Made by a program: the position numbers and the translations under genes. From Heterocephalus glaber (lineage: Eukaryota > Chordata > Mammalia > Rodentia > Bathyergidae): DNA of 64,000 bases. This document shows positions 43,740-55,554 of the stretch, one piece after another (positions within the stretch are counted from its first letter, which is position 1; every line of letters begins with the position of its first letter). The notes below the pieces were generated by a model. The model had not been told where the DNA came from, did no database searches, and saw only the letters and a list, made by a program, of their open reading frames with translations. The stretch lies in the NCBI RefSeq assembly GCF_000247695.1, contig NW_004624782.1, forward strand, positions 10,912,047-10,976,046, read 5' to 3'.

Positions 43740-45900
43740 TCTCTTTGAAGAGTTGGGCACATCACATGGAACCTCCCAGTATTCGGGTGGTTGTGATCCT
43801 TCCATCCATCCCCTGCAAGCGATCGTCACTGAACTGTGTCCTGTTATGGGGACTCCCCAGGGCACAGGGGCCGAGATACAGTGACAGTGTTAGTGTACAC
43901 ATCAGTCAGGCCCTTCCTGCAAGATCACTCATTCTTTCCATCCTTCGGAGGAGAGCAAAAGGGGTGCACTGCGTTTATCACGGGAACGAGGTCTTTCTGA
44001 TGAGATCCAAAGGGCTGAGCTCATACAAGCCCTGGATTCATAAAGGTGACCCTCAAATCCTTCACAGCCACCCAGCAGCCCTCTCTGTGGAGACCCCCGG
44101 GACCATGTAGAAGATTTGTGCCACCGTCCAAAGGGCACGCGACCCTAAAAAATCGGAAGAGATTTTAATTTGGAGACGCTGAGCCTCCAAGCAACAACAA
44201 AGAAACTCAGTAAAACTGAGTTACAGAAAGGGACAGCAGGACTCCAGAGAAAGCGGGAAGATTCACCCGCACCCTGCTTCCCCTTGCAGGCTGGCTCTGC
44301 AAACAGACTGAGAGACTTGCGAGGACCCCAGGCAGAAGATGGGGCACAGGCTTGATCCGGGTGGCAGAATGGATTCTCGGTTTCTGGGCTGGGTTAGGAA
44401 GTCAGCACTGGAGGCCAGCTCAGCAAACAGCATCAACATTACACTGAGAATTCCTTACATCACCCATAAAGCATAGTCTCCAAGGTTTTATGTATACAAC
44501 CCTGTAAAGTTTTTCTTAAGTACACTTCACTTTGAGAACCACTAAGCTAGACTAAAGATAGAGACAAAAGCAGCATTTATATCCAGGTGTCTGGACATTT
44601 AAGTCATTCTCCCTTCAAGGTAATTAGCCAAACCTTAATAAAAAAGAAGAATAGGTAGGGAATTATGAGATGATTTTCCTTGCCTGTGATGTGTACCTTG
44701 ATCTATGATAATATCAAGCCTCCTTAATATGTGCTATCAGGTATATTGTTGGGTGGATTAATCAATAGATATATTGGAAACATCTAGTATAGGATCTAGC
44801 AAATAATACATACTCAATTGGATATAAACCTTGCTCCATCAGATTCACATATGCACTGTTTTTTTAATGTAGCAGAGAACAACTTGGCCATTTGCTCCCT
44901 GCCTTTTCAAGGTGTTGTCTGTCCCTGGGGACCATCTCTCATGTTTCTCCCACTGTTTTCATGATATCTCAGATACACCACGGTGCCCAGTCCTCCATTT
45001 TGTCTACTTCTGGGGAATTCTGGGGGAAGGGTAAGCAGAAGTAGGGTGCTACTGAGCCCCAGGCATAAACACAAGTGGAAGGCACTACATCCTAGAAAGC
45101 TGCCAAAATGAAGTTAGCAGTGAGACATGCAAGTTGATAGTCCAAAGGACTAGGAGTCCAGGTACTAACCCTACACTGCCATGAACATTTAGGAAGGGGA
45201 TAAAAGTCAGAATTTACTAAGATTCCACAATGTGCCAAAAATGTAGTCATAGGAAGTTGAACCCAAGGGCTCCAAATACAAGTGGGACCCAAGAAGCAAA
45301 AATTCAAAAATTCAGTTTGCTAAGAAATGTTATGTGCCTACTATGTACTGAAAACTGTTATAGATGAAATAGCTTAAATTCTGCTGGACTAAATGCTACT
45401 GGAGGACTGCATGATATAATTAAAAGTGATATAGCAGCAAGTGGTAGGAGGTTTGGGTTGAGATCTGGAAATGCTGGACTGAGGGCCTCAGTGACTGCTC
45501 CCAGCTCCATTGTGTAGGCTGACTTGACTTCTGCAAAGGGGCCAGAATGGGCTATGCACAGGACAAGATAATGTGGAACCTCTGAGAGCCTCCTCCTGAT
45601 CCGGTTATGGCTGCATTTCTGTCAGCAGAAATGGGGGGAGGGCAAAGAATGAGCTCTAGCAGCCTTCTCCACAGGACAATCCCCGCACTTTTTGGCTTGT
45701 AGATAAAGGTGATGTGGATCTGTCCAGACAGGACTATGAGATCGGCACTGAGAGAACTGCCCAGGTGAGCAGCATGGCTCCTGCTGCTGGGTGTGCAGTC
45801 CCTGCTGCCTCTTCAGACCTGGCAGGACAGAGGCTCCTGAAATTGGTTCTGCATCTGGCAGATGGAGGCATTCGTACGTACCTCCGGATCTCTAGGACAT
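43740..45900. other. No recognised gene; minor repeat traces
   Basis: A possible DNA-transposon tail ('cactttgagaaccactaag') lies at about 44528-44546. The rest is unrecognised. Confidence 0.4.
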
Positions 45901-45904
45901 GAGG

Positions 45905-45965
45905 TGAGATTTAAAACATAGTAGGTGCTCAGTTAATGTTCTCTGCATGAATGAATGGGTAGCTG
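45905..45965 (+). mobile_element. L2 LINE 3' tip
   Basis: 'acatagtaggtgctcagttaatgttctctgcatgaatgaatggg' is the L2 terminus. Confidence 0.65.
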
Positions 45966-46254
45966 ATCTGGACAGATGTGCAGAGACTCAGATATATAGA
46001 TGATGGACACAGAGATGGACAGATGTGTGGAAGGGGTGATGGGCAGAGCAAAGAAGGAGGGAGTTAATATCCGGAACTACTGGGAACTGGCTATGTGGGT
46101 TGGTCCTGTACAAGACAATCTGCAGGCATGGCTGGGGCTAATGGGGGATACAGAAACCCGAGAACAAGGAGCCCAGGGCACTAACTGAGACAGACGTATT
46201 ACAGGAGGAGTATTACAGGAGAATTAGCACGTAGGGGACCCTGATGATGACCAC

Positions 46255-46435
46255 AGAAACCCCAGACTCTTAGCCAATTTGTTAGGTAGATATTATCATT
46301 ACCCTTATTGTATACATGAGGAAATAGAAGCTCAGTGGCTAAATAACTTGTCCCAGGTCAAACATCTGGCATGTAACAGCTGAAATTTGAAGCCAAGTAG
46401 TCAAGACTCCAACCTTATACTCAAAGCTTTGTGTT
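46255..46435 (-). mobile_element. MIR SINE
   Basis: Antisense MIR: 'ttaggtagatattatcattacccttattgtatacatgaggaaatagaagctcag', 'caggtcaaacatctggcatgtaac'. Confidence 0.85.
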
Positions 46436-46539
46436 AAGAGCAGATCCGGGATGAGTTGGAGATAAATATTGCTCCTTCAGTCAACATAAGAGTTAAAAAA
46501 AATCCCACATATGTTCAACATCTGTTATCTGCAAACTCC

Positions 46540-46685
46540 ATGAATTTATCCATAAATTCAACAAATATTTGCTGAGAGCCAGTGATACGCCAAACACTAA
46601 GAATAGAGCAGCAAGCAGGATAAATAGAAATCCCTGCCCTTGAGGAGCTTATATTCTAGTGGAAGACAGTGAATACTTAAATGTA
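46540..46685 (+). mobile_element. Ancient mammal-wide repeat (unnamed)
   Basis: 'attcaacaaatatttgctgagagcc', 'aaatccctgcccttgaggagcttatattctagtggaagacag' : best copy of this family in the window. Confidence 0.65.
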
Positions 46686-46772
46686 CACAAGGGGTGATTG
46701 AAATATAGAGTGAATGTTTACATTTAAAAAATTTGAAATTTTAAAAATGTAAAAACAGTAAAGACATTGTTA

Positions 46773-46890
46773 TGGAACATGGGATAAATGTATTTAAGGG
46801 AGGGGGATATTTTGAGGAAGTTAATGGCAACATGTGTTTTACTGTAATAACAGTTTTAAGTTAAACATTTGCTATATTTTATGATCACCT
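46773..46890 (+). mobile_element. Mariner-type transposon 3' fragment, extra copy
   Basis: 'gaacatgggataaatgtattt', 'gggggatattttgagg', 'ttaatggcaacatgtgttttactgtaataa' resembles the end of a mariner-type transposase gene plus its 3' flank. The equivalent part occurs again at about 47122-47225, so this is a displaced partial copy. Confidence 0.5.
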
Positions 46891-46914
46891 TCATTGATCA
46901 ACCTTGTACAGCAG

Positions 46915-47225
46915 TACGTGTCAAATAAAAACATTACAGTGTGTTTTCAGCTACTTTATCCACTCTATCTGGCACTGTGCAAATTTTTGCTCTTCACCAA
47001 AGTCAAAATGACCATGAAAGGTGAATGTTTTGAATTGATTCAGGACATGGAGGCAGCCACAACAGTGCATCTAAAGACACTCGTGAAAAAGGGCTTCCAG
47101 GACTCCTTGACAAAGTGGCCAGAACAGTGGGCTAAGTGTGTTCAAAGTATGTGGAGTGGGGTGGCGTTGAGGGGTATTAATGTGCACCTTTCACTAGAAT
47201 AATTTGTATTCAAATAGTCACAGTA
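46915..47225 (+). pseudogene. Mariner-type transposase C-terminal remnant
   Basis: An open stretch of 102 codons (46894-47202) reads through a block LALCKFLLFTKVKMTMKG (residues 26-43), then FELIQDMEAATTVHLKTL, then WPEQWAKCVQS. This is the C-terminal end of a Tc1/mariner transposase, where intact proteins carry a PDLAPCDFFLFPKLK-type motif at the third catalytic Asp. Here both acidic positions of that motif are changed (Tyr25, Lys30), and the DNA-binding and first two catalytic parts are absent. It is inactive. Family assignment is by motif resemblance only. Confidence 0.65.
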
Positions 47226-47276
47226 TGTTTGGCTCGAACCTTATATGTGTACATCAATGGAGATAAGTGCTACAAA

Positions 47277-47278
47277 GA

Positions 47279-47305
<27 letters not shown>
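47277..47305. repeat. (GA)n microsatellite
   Basis: Uninterrupted AG dinucleotides followed by gaaaatgaaa. Confidence 0.95.
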
Positions 47306-47309
<4 letters not shown>

Positions 47310-47875
47310 TGAAAGGGTACGCTTATTTTAGCAGAAGGAAGGGGAACCCAAAAAGGAGAACTTTCAGAGGATGTAATGGGTGTTTTGGGGAAGGATCTTT
47401 CTATCCATTGTATTATGCAGTTCTCACAACAGTGATGCCCAGAAGGCATCCTTCTGGATCACAGAGCAATGGTGGCTTTGGAATGATTCTGCAGTCTCAC
47501 CCACAAACACTAAGTGGAGGTGTCTCGGACGCCCAGACCCATGCTCATGAGCAGGTGCCTTCTCAGGTCCCAGAGTTATTCAAGACGACCTTCTTAGTTT
47601 CCCTAGAGTTTTAGGACTTCAGGGTTCATTATGGTTTGTTTGAGGTGCTCATTTGTACCTTCCTTTACACCTGCTTTGAGTCCATAGGGCAAATATATAA
47701 TAATGAGGAAACTTGTCCGTTCTGATTTATGAAGATTAGTCCCGTTGCATTATTTTCAGGCCCAGTTGAACAGGAAGGATTAGCATGGGTCTAAAAGAAA
47801 TTTACCTGAACTACCACCTGGCGTCGTAAAGAGCTCTCGTTCTTCCCATAGCCCTTCATTAGTGTTTTCATCATT
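47310..47875. other. No recognised feature
   Basis: Nothing supportable. Confidence 0.45.
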
Positions 47876-47879
47876 ATCA

Positions 47880-48045
47880 CATATCTCGTGTGATCCTCCT
47901 ACTCTTCTTAGCCATCAGACGAAGCAGCCAGAGATGCTGTTATTATCCCTGTTTTGCAGATGGGGCAATAGTGGTTGTCAAACTCAGCCAGGACTCAGAG
48001 GCAAGAGGTGAGGAAGGTGGGCTTCCCAGTCTTTCCCAGCTCTGG
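47880..48045 (-). mobile_element. MIR SINE
   Basis: Antisense MIR: 'atctcgtgtgatcctcctactc', 'gctgttattatccctgttttgcagatggggcaatag'. Confidence 0.75.
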
Positions 48046-48067
48046 AAATAGTGGCACTGTCTGTCAA

Positions 48068-48729
48068 GTTATTTTTTTTCATTAATTTTATTGGTACATT
48101 TTAGGCCTGCAATATGATGACATTCATCACTGGGAATTTGTACCTGTACATGATGCATCTTGGTTCTTATTTTTCCCCCTTCCCCTGCCCTCCCTTCACC
48201 CCCTCCACCCCTCCCTTTTTACAGAGTCTGTGTTTCCATTTTTTCCTTTTCTTATATTTTTTCCTTTCCCCTTCCCCTCCCACTTCCCCTTCCCCTTTGC
48301 CCCTTTTCTTCCTATTTCACATTANNNNNNNNNNNNNNNNNNNNNNNNNNNNNNNNNNNNNNNNNNNNNNNNNNNNNNNNNNNNNNNNNNNNNNNNNNNN
48401 NNNNNNNNNNNNNNNNNNNNNNNNGGTATTTACACATGTGTGTCCTATTTATTTCACTTAAGAGTATCGCCTCAATGTGCATCCATTTAGCTAGACATGT
48501 CTCTAGTTTCTCCTTCTTTATGGCTGAGTAGTACTCCATTTTATTTTTTTTAAAACCCACATTTTCTCCATCCAGTCTCCAGTTCATGGGCACTTGGGCT
48601 GTTTCCAAGCTTTAGCTATTACAAACTGTGCTGCTATAAACATGAGTGCCCATACCTTTCTGTGATATGATGCTTCTAACTCTTTTGGGAAGATACCCAG
48701 CAGGGGAAGAGCTGGGTCAAATGGGGCCT
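48068..48729 (-). mobile_element. L1 3' end, containing an assembly gap
   Basis: Minus-oriented. From the left: T run (poly(A) complement), 3'-UTR end ('tggtacattttaggcctgcaat'), a C/T-rich 3'-UTR tract (48160-48320), the N gap, then antisense ORF2 C-terminus. The minus-strand protein pieces MFIAAQFVIAKAWKQP and PFDPALPLLGIFPKELE closely match the L1 at 15256-15953, so both belong to the same lineage. Clear similarity ends at about 48729, the 5' truncation point. No TSD was found. Confidence 0.9.
48325..48424. other. Assembly gap, exactly 100 N
   Basis: A run of 100 N inside the L1, right after a pyrimidine-rich 3'-UTR tract. A round 100 usually denotes a gap of unknown size. Confidence 1.
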
Positions 48730-49335
48730 GGGAGTCACCTTTGCTCTCCGGTGCCCCCAAAGATCCTATACTGGCTGTCAGCAGACCGACCTGGTTGATT
48801 CCGCAGTGTGTCTCTAGTGCACTTATTCCTCCCACCACCTCTGCACACAGCCCCAGTCCAAGTTCTATGACTTCCCCACTTCACGGTCTCTAGGTTCCAT
48901 CCTTGCTCACCTCCCCGTATTCAGCCCATTCTCATAGGAGCTTGGACGAGAAGGAATTGACCCACTTTGCCTCATTTCTGTACCGAAAGGGCTTCTTCCA
49001 ATAAAATTCAATCTCCTGTGCCCTCCGCTATGGCCTCCCACATACCAGAGCCTCTTCCTTGCTGCAACCAGTTGGCTACTTTTGCTTTTCCTTGACTCAA
49101 GGCCCAAACGTGTTCCTCCTCACACCTGAATGATGCTACTGTCACGAATAGTTCTTGGGGTTAGGTTTCTCCTGCTGCTGAGCCCTTCAAGTTCGGTCTC
49201 TTCAGTGAGAAGGCTCTTGATGGCTCTAGTCTGTATTACTCCATGTCCATCCTCTTGCTCAAGACTGTAACATCCTAGTCCTTTCCCTGTGATGGGTCTA
49301 CTCATGTCTGTCATGGACTGTACCACCACATCCCT
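48730..49335. other. No recognised feature
   Basis: Unique-looking, with some C/T-rich text that might be decayed L2 but cannot be confirmed. Confidence 0.4.
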
Positions 49336-49339
49336 GCCA

Positions 49340-49442
49340 CCAGCCTGAGCCTTTCTTCCCCAAGGGCAGAGAACTTGTCTATTGTCTTGTTGTCCAGGAC
49401 CTGGGAGCACTTGGGGGAATAAATGCATTTAAACAAATGAGT
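49340..49442 (+). mobile_element. L2 LINE 3' end
   Basis: 'agggcagagaacttgtctattgtcttgttgtccaggacctgggagcac', 'aataaatgcatttaaacaaatgagtga' matches the L2 terminus. Confidence 0.75.
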
Positions 49443-49555
49443 GAAATGAAACATTAAGTTGGCTATCTACATAAAGAATCAGAATGTCCCTCTTTGTATC
49501 CATAGGTTAGTTTTCTGACATTTCCCACACACATGAATAGTACCTGTGTATAAAA

Positions 49556-49640
49556 GGTTATTAAATGGGTATGTGGCTGGATCAGTGGTTATTAAATGGG
49601 TATGTGGTTATTAAATGGGTTCAGTGGTTATTAAATGGGT
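49556..49640. repeat. Four copies of a 15-mer direct repeat
   Basis: ggttattaaatgggt starts at 49556, 49587, 49606 and 49626, with alternating spacer text (atgtggctggatcagt, atgt, tcagt). A small tandem duplication with uneven unit length. Confidence 0.95.
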
Positions 49641-49659
49641 ATGTGGCTGGATGCAAGGG

Positions 49660-50700
49660 GGATGTACGTGTTTTACTTTCTTATTTCATAGATTTTTCTT
49701 TATTATTTTTATAACTAACCAAACTTAAAACTTTAGTAATCCCTCTCCCTTCCCCTCACCTTCCATTTTCTAATATCCCCCCTATCTCTATGGAGGTCTG
49801 TTTCAGGGTTGTAATTATCCTTTCAGAGGGATCCTATGATACCTAAGAGTAAGTGCTTCCTTCAATAATGTGTTGTTTTCCAAATGCACTTTTTGGGAGG
49901 TATTAATGACCTTCTTTCAAGGATATAAGAAAAGAAAAAGTTGTGTGATAGGAAAACATCACACCTGCAAATGCTCATGATTTCCAGATACAGAAAGCAG
50001 TTCAGTTGAGGATGAGTAGATCAGTATAACAAGCATTAATCCTAAAACTGGCGTGTGGGCTTGCAAGCCTAAAATCCTATAAAATTCAGTCTTTTGCCTA
50101 TTCCCACGATCCAGTTACAGCAGGGAGTCCTTCTTATGGAGATGTCTTCCGAGGAACTTGGCACCATGGTCACCCAGGAAGTCTATTTCTGATGTTTTCT
50201 CCCTGTTGGGGCATTTGTTGTTAGTCCTTCAGGTGCTGGAAAGGTGGTCGTTGAATCCTAGCATTGCTGTAGGGAAAAACCCCTGGGTTCTTGTCAGCAG
50301 TGGGCATTATTTAGCTTCTCCCTTCTTCCTTCTTTATTTCTTCCTCCCTCCTTCCTGCTATCACTGTCTGCTTTCTCCTGAGATGTTGCCCCTTTCTTTC
50401 TGTCCACTCCCTCACATGGTAACAGATGAGCACAGTGGAGCACCATCCCTGAAATAGCTGCCCTTTGAGCATGAAGCTCACCATCCTATTGGAGGTCTGG
50501 TAGGTCCGAAACAAACATACTCTACCACCAACCATCCCCCTCAGCATGTCTACCCACCACCTGTCCTGTGCAGTGCTAGGAATTGACCCTCTCTGAATTT
50601 CAGCTCATTGGCTTGTCTTCTTTCTGGAGCACAAGAGTGATAGAAAATAAATATTTATTATCTAATCTGTTTATAACTAATACTAGGTATTAGATTCTGT
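49660..50700. other. No recognised feature
   Basis: Unique-looking. Pyrimidine-rich at about 50318-50365. Confidence 0.45.
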
Positions 50701-50704
50701 CTCT

Positions 50705-50990
50705 ATCTGTTGGGGTAGGCTAACCCAATAGGAGTTTATTTTTCACTCATAGTCAGAGAGGTTTGCAGGTTGTGGAGCAAGAGGAAGAAAAGCGTCTCCC
50801 ACATGGGGATTCAAGAGCACAGGCTTGTAATACCATGTTTCCAATGTTGCCCTGGAGGCAGACATCCACAGTGCAGGAGTAAGATCGTGGAGGACGAGGG
50901 GCGGGAAGTGTTGGGGCCCACACATCTTTTAGCTGTATTCTTTTGGCTGCTAGAACTCAGTCACGTGATTACATCGCTTGGAAGTGATGT
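50705..50990. mobile_element. Possible old LTR-like repeat (unnamed)
   Basis: 'caataggagtttatttttcactcatagtcagagaggtttgcaggttg' and 'ctagaactcagtcacgtgattacatcg' resemble a mammalian LTR-like repeat with a 'cagtcacatggccacac' end block. Confidence 0.4.
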
Positions 50991-51049
50991 TTAGTTATGG
51001 ATCCCAGTGAAGGAGCAAATGGTTTTTAAGAGCAGTGAGCCTGCGGAGT

Positions 51050-51235
51050 TGAGCATTTTGTGTAATCCTTACTTAATCATTGCCACAATAGGACAAAGAG
51101 AGCCTTATCATCACCATTACCCATTGAGGAAACTGGGGTGAGGCCCAAGACATAAAGTAAGTTGCAAGACAACCCCACATTATTGTAGCTAATAAGTTGT
51201 AGGGTCTGATTCAAACACAGGTCCATGGAGCTCCA
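51050..51235 (-). mobile_element. MIR SINE
   Basis: Antisense MIR: 'gtgtaatccttacttaatcattg', 'catcaccattacccattgaggaaactggggtgagg', 'gtctgattcaaacacaggtcc'. Confidence 0.8.
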
Positions 51236-51239
51236 ACTC

Positions 51240-52825
51240 GAGTTTCTCCCCATGGAATCATAATTATTTCCAAGGAAGGAAAAGATCTGGCTCTAGAATT
51301 CATAAAACAGCCAATAAAATTGTTTACCGTTACAAAATGTGTTGAGAATAAACTCTTATTGGCCTCATAAAATGGACAGGAGTGAGCTAGCCATCTTGGT
51401 GAAGAATTATTTATCCACCTACCCAACCCTCTGCACTCCCCCACAACTTCTCCATAAGATTTACTTTATTCCTTCAGAAGAATCTATCTGGCTACTTTAT
51501 TTGATCCCAATGTATGAAACTTTTGGTACATGGTTAATCAAAATCTCCCCAGCTTAATTAACCCAACAACATCTTGCCAAGTGATAACTTCAGTAAATGA
51601 CCATATCTTTTAAAATTCAATACCCTTGAGTGTTTCACATCCACTTGTATATATAATTCCTTATACCTCTGAAAGCCAAAATTTAAAGACTGAATTTTAT
51701 CAGGAATTAAAAAGTAGATAAAATATTAAGACACATGCAACAATACAGAGAAAGCCTATCTTTCAGAAAATGTGAAAATTTCATAAACATATGTTAGCAA
51801 TGCAGTGCTAAATTAAAATGTTTTTATGTTTAGAGTCCTAAAATTTCATAAAAATGGTTTTCAGAAAGAGTAACATTTATTTGAGGTACATTTATTTTTG
51901 CAAAGGAAGGGTGCGTTTCAGTGGACTCACCACTGAGTCAGTTGCTGGTTAAGAGAAGTAAGCTTAGGACAACTGACAAAGAGTCTTTTGTAGATATCAG
52001 CATTACCTCATTTGAAATTGTATTTCCTCGGTACTACTAACCAGTCCACCTGTCTGTCAGAGACCAGGTCATCCTGCTGGAAGTTTGGGAACCCAGCTCC
52101 TTTGCCCACCAGTTCACCCCAAATTTGATTGTGCTTCTAGGCTCGATGTGGACAGCCTGTGGTAACCCTATGTGCTGTTTGTGAGTGGCATGGTTGATGA
52201 AGGACGGAGGCCAATAGGTTGGAGACTTAATCTTCTTACTCTAGTAAGTGGCCAAAAAACAATGATCATTCTGTATGGGCCCAGCATCCAAAGGTTGGTG
52301 GATACACACTTTAAAAACTCCATCAGCCAGGACCCCCACTGAGACCCAAAGCTCAGCCCTTGGCCCCTGCCTCTCCTGTCACCCACTGTCTTCATGACCG
52401 CAGCCACTTTCACCGCTCTAAAGACCATTTATAAATGGATTTCCAATTTACACCCTTTTATTTGGACCCATCAACTCTACTTTTGTGAATCCAACTTTCT
52501 CTTCAATATTTCTTCGAGTGCTCAGTCGGCACCTAGAAACTCCCATGCCCAGAGCAGACTGTGCACACCCTAGCCCTCCAGTTTAAATCTTGACTGAGTC
52601 TTCCTCTTCCCTAACATGGCAGCTCTCTCCTTCCTGTGGTTTGGGGCAGGCACTGGAAGCCACTCTTGGCTCTTCTCATTCTCTCATGCCTTGAATTCGG
52701 TCTGTTAATAAACTGTATTGGGGCTGCCACATGCGAGCCTAATCCAATCCACCGTCGCCTCTCACTGATTACTTCAGAAGCCTTGTGCTTTGGCTTCCCT
52801 CTTCAACCCTTACCTCCTCCACACA
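51240..52825. other. No recognised gene; weak L2-like text at the right end
   Basis: AT-rich unique-looking sequence to about 52440; 52440-52825 has weakly L2-like C/T-rich text that I cannot confirm. Confidence 0.4.
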
Positions 52826-52829
52826 GCAA

Positions 52830-53088
52830 TGGGAAAATCAGCCTTCCCATCCCCACGACACGATACCCAACACCGACACTTAAAGGAGGAGAGGTTTAAT
52901 TTCGCTCAGAGTTTCAGGGGATTCAATCCATTGTCCACTGGCTCCACGGCAGAAACATCCGGGCAGAAGGGTGAGGCAGGGCAAAGCTGCTCAGTGAGTG
53001 GCAGCCTGGAAGCAGAGCCAGGGAGCAGCACCAGAGAGGAAGGGGCCGGGACGGACCTAAGACTCAAAGCCACACTTGCGTGACCCAT
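52830..53088 (-). mobile_element. MaLR LTR fragment
   Basis: The plus strand 'cacttaaaggaggagaggtttaatttcgctcag', 'ccattgtccactggctccacggcagaaacatc', 'caaagctgctca' matches the antisense LTRs at 2370 and 3520. The right part of the LTR (its 5' end) is missing. Confidence 0.75.
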
Positions 53089-54405
53089 GTAATGGGGAGG
53101 GTGCTCAGATACTAAACTAAGACGATCAGATGTTTTCTACCAGAATTCTGGGTCTTTAGCAGGGTGATTTACAAAGAGGAGAAGAAGAGGAAGATAAGCA
53201 AGAGAAGAACAGCGATAAATAAGGAGTAGAAGGATAAAATGAAGAGGAAAGGAGACCATGGGGTTTGATGCATTTCTGTGGTGGTGCACTAATAACCTGT
53301 GACCCAGTCCTGAACCCTGTGTCTCAGAGCATCCACATTTCCTGCCTCTTCCAAGCCTATTGTAAGCACCTCTTTATGAGTCAGTTCATATATCATTCGA
53401 GGAAATTCCATTTTTCAGCAGTTGGCCGGAGACATTTCTTATTGCTTGTCAAAAACTTGCGTTCTAAATTATGGGCCTAAAATATATATGGAAGTTGAAG
53501 GAAAAGTCGAGAGCTGAACATTCAAAGACAATACGGAGCAGGAGGTTCCCATAACTCACAGGGGCCTCGCTCATCATCCCGAAGCTGGAATCAACTCCCT
53601 GGTCTGAGCCTCATGTGAAATTCGTGCCCCGCCACCTAGCTTTAGGGAGGGTTGGGCATGTTTAACAATGGGGATGTGAGACAGCCCACAGGAGCTCATC
53701 GATCTGCAATCCTCACAGCAGCCCTGTGAGCAGGACGCAAGCGAAATAGGTACGTTCCTTCCCGCGTTGGTCCTTAGCAGGGAAGAGAGGAAGGGGAGGT
53801 GGCATGGGAACTACTCCAAAGACCCTCGTGGTCAGCCAGCATGGCCGCCCCCTCTTCTGAGAGCGAAGTGAATCGTCACCCCATGTGTGTGTGAACTTGG
53901 GCAAAAGGGGACCTGCAGTGCCTGGCCCTCCCCAGCCACATGTGGCATCCATCTGCCGGCCTCTGTCTCTCGCGCTCCTCCTTGGCTGTACTCAATATGC
54001 TTCTCCACTTTCACCGCTTACAACAGCTGCCCTTCCATGCTTCCCTGCTTTTCTTGGGGATCAGATTTTCCCCCTTTTGGCTCACGGTGCCTTAAACGCA
54101 CCCTTGCCTGCAGCCGCTACATACTCACAGGGTTTATAGCCTGAAAATAACATGAGTAGGATTTCTGGCTCTGATCTCCCCCTGGTCACACATTAACTGG
54201 ATATTTGGGGTTAAGATACTCTCTGAGCCTAGCTTTTTTCCCCCTTTTCTTCTTGTTAAGATGGGAATCCGCTCACTTTCCAGATTAGGAATTAAAGTTT
54301 TATTGTCCACAGGAATCAACTAATAACTAATCTACATCATAAAGCAAGTGGAGTAGATACTTAATTATAATTAAACCACTTCTCCTTGTCTCTTGCATGT
54401 CAAGA
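53089..54405. other. No recognised feature
   Basis: Unique-looking; purine-rich gaagaagaggaagataag stretch at about 53178-53240. Confidence 0.45.
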
Positions 54406-54407
54406 GG

Positions 54408-54645
54408 CAGCAATAGTGGTTAAGGAAGCCGGACCGGTCTTATTGGAATCTTGCCAACTTGGCAATCTTGGACAAGTTGCTGAACTGCCCTGTGCCTCAG
54501 TTTCCTTACCTGTGACATAGGGACAAAAGTAATTTTCACCTCAGAGGATGATTGTAAAGATTAAATGGGTTTACTTTTTAAATCTCTTGGAATAATGCTT
54601 GATATGAAATAAGATCTCATTAAATAATATTATCAAATGGTTGTT
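54408..54645 (+). mobile_element. MIR SINE, full length
   Basis: 'agcaatagtggttaaggaagccgg' (tRNA head), 'cttggacaagttgctgaactgccctgtgcctcagtttccttacctgtgac' (core), 'gattaaatgggtttac', 'ctcattaaataatatta' (tail). Confidence 0.92.
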
Positions 54646-54679
54646 GGTATAAGTAAACTTTATGCATTATCAGAGTTAG

Positions 54680-54785
54680 GCTGTGAACTCCCTGTAATAT
54701 TGATCTTTATTTTCTAGGGCTTCTCAGAGTTTCTGGCTTGCAGCAGTCAATCAAGAGATCACTTAGTGAAGGAATGAATAAATAT
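54680..54785 (+). mobile_element. L2 LINE 3' end
   Basis: 'gctgtgaactccctgtaatattgatctttattttctagg', 'gatcacttagtgaaggaatgaataaat'. Confidence 0.6.
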
Positions 54786-55550
54786 GTGCCAGCAGGGGTA
54801 CTTTAGTGCCCACTGGGTCCTGGACTTAAGCTCTAGGAGGAATTCTACCTCCATGTTTGAGCCCACCCCACGCCCCAGCCCATCCCAGAGATGACATAAA
54901 CATGTTGAGGACTAAATTAAGTGCAAAATGAAACCAGGAAGATGACATCACAAATAATCCCTAGAAGGGAAAGAAACTCAAGCTCACTTTGCGCACTCTC
55001 TGGCAAAATGAACGGTGATTTACTCCAGCAAATTACCAACTGTAAAATATTTACAGCTAATTCCCTCTACCTTCCAGGGTGGCAGTGGCAGAGAGAGGCA
55101 GGTTGTTTAGGAAGTAAACGCAGGATGCAATTTCCATTTCAGTGGTCGCGTTTTCTGCAGCAACCTCGGGCGACAGCGTCATTTATATCTTCCGCTCACA
55201 CAATCTTTTCTGCATGTGCATGAGTCTCGATTACAGGCAGTTGAGGTTTGTGTGGTAAGCATTAGGCATTTATGAACCAGAGAAAACATTTACTAGTGCT
55301 AGTAATTTGTCTAAAGGTGGAGGGCGAAAAGGACAGGAGCAACCAGGCACATACGGGTTCCTCGCCAGAGTATCAGGGACCTGGATGGGGTGGAGAAGCA
55401 GAGCACTGCTGGAGAAGATGTGTTGTGCCCATCGGGGAGCTCATGCCCCCCACCCCAGGCATCTACCCAGGAGAGCGACACAGAAGAGCCCCCGGCCTCA
55501 GTCCTTGGACCTTTCTCGTCCCCATGTACACCCCAGGTTCACCATCTGCC
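54786..55550. other. No recognised feature
   Basis: Nothing supportable. The 152-aa open frame at 55272-55730 runs into L2 sequence and has no domain. Confidence 0.45.
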
Positions 55551-55554
55551 TATG

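Noticed and set aside
48114..48608. Open frames crossing the N run
   Set aside because: They contain unknown residues from the assembly gap and lie in L1 3' sequence.
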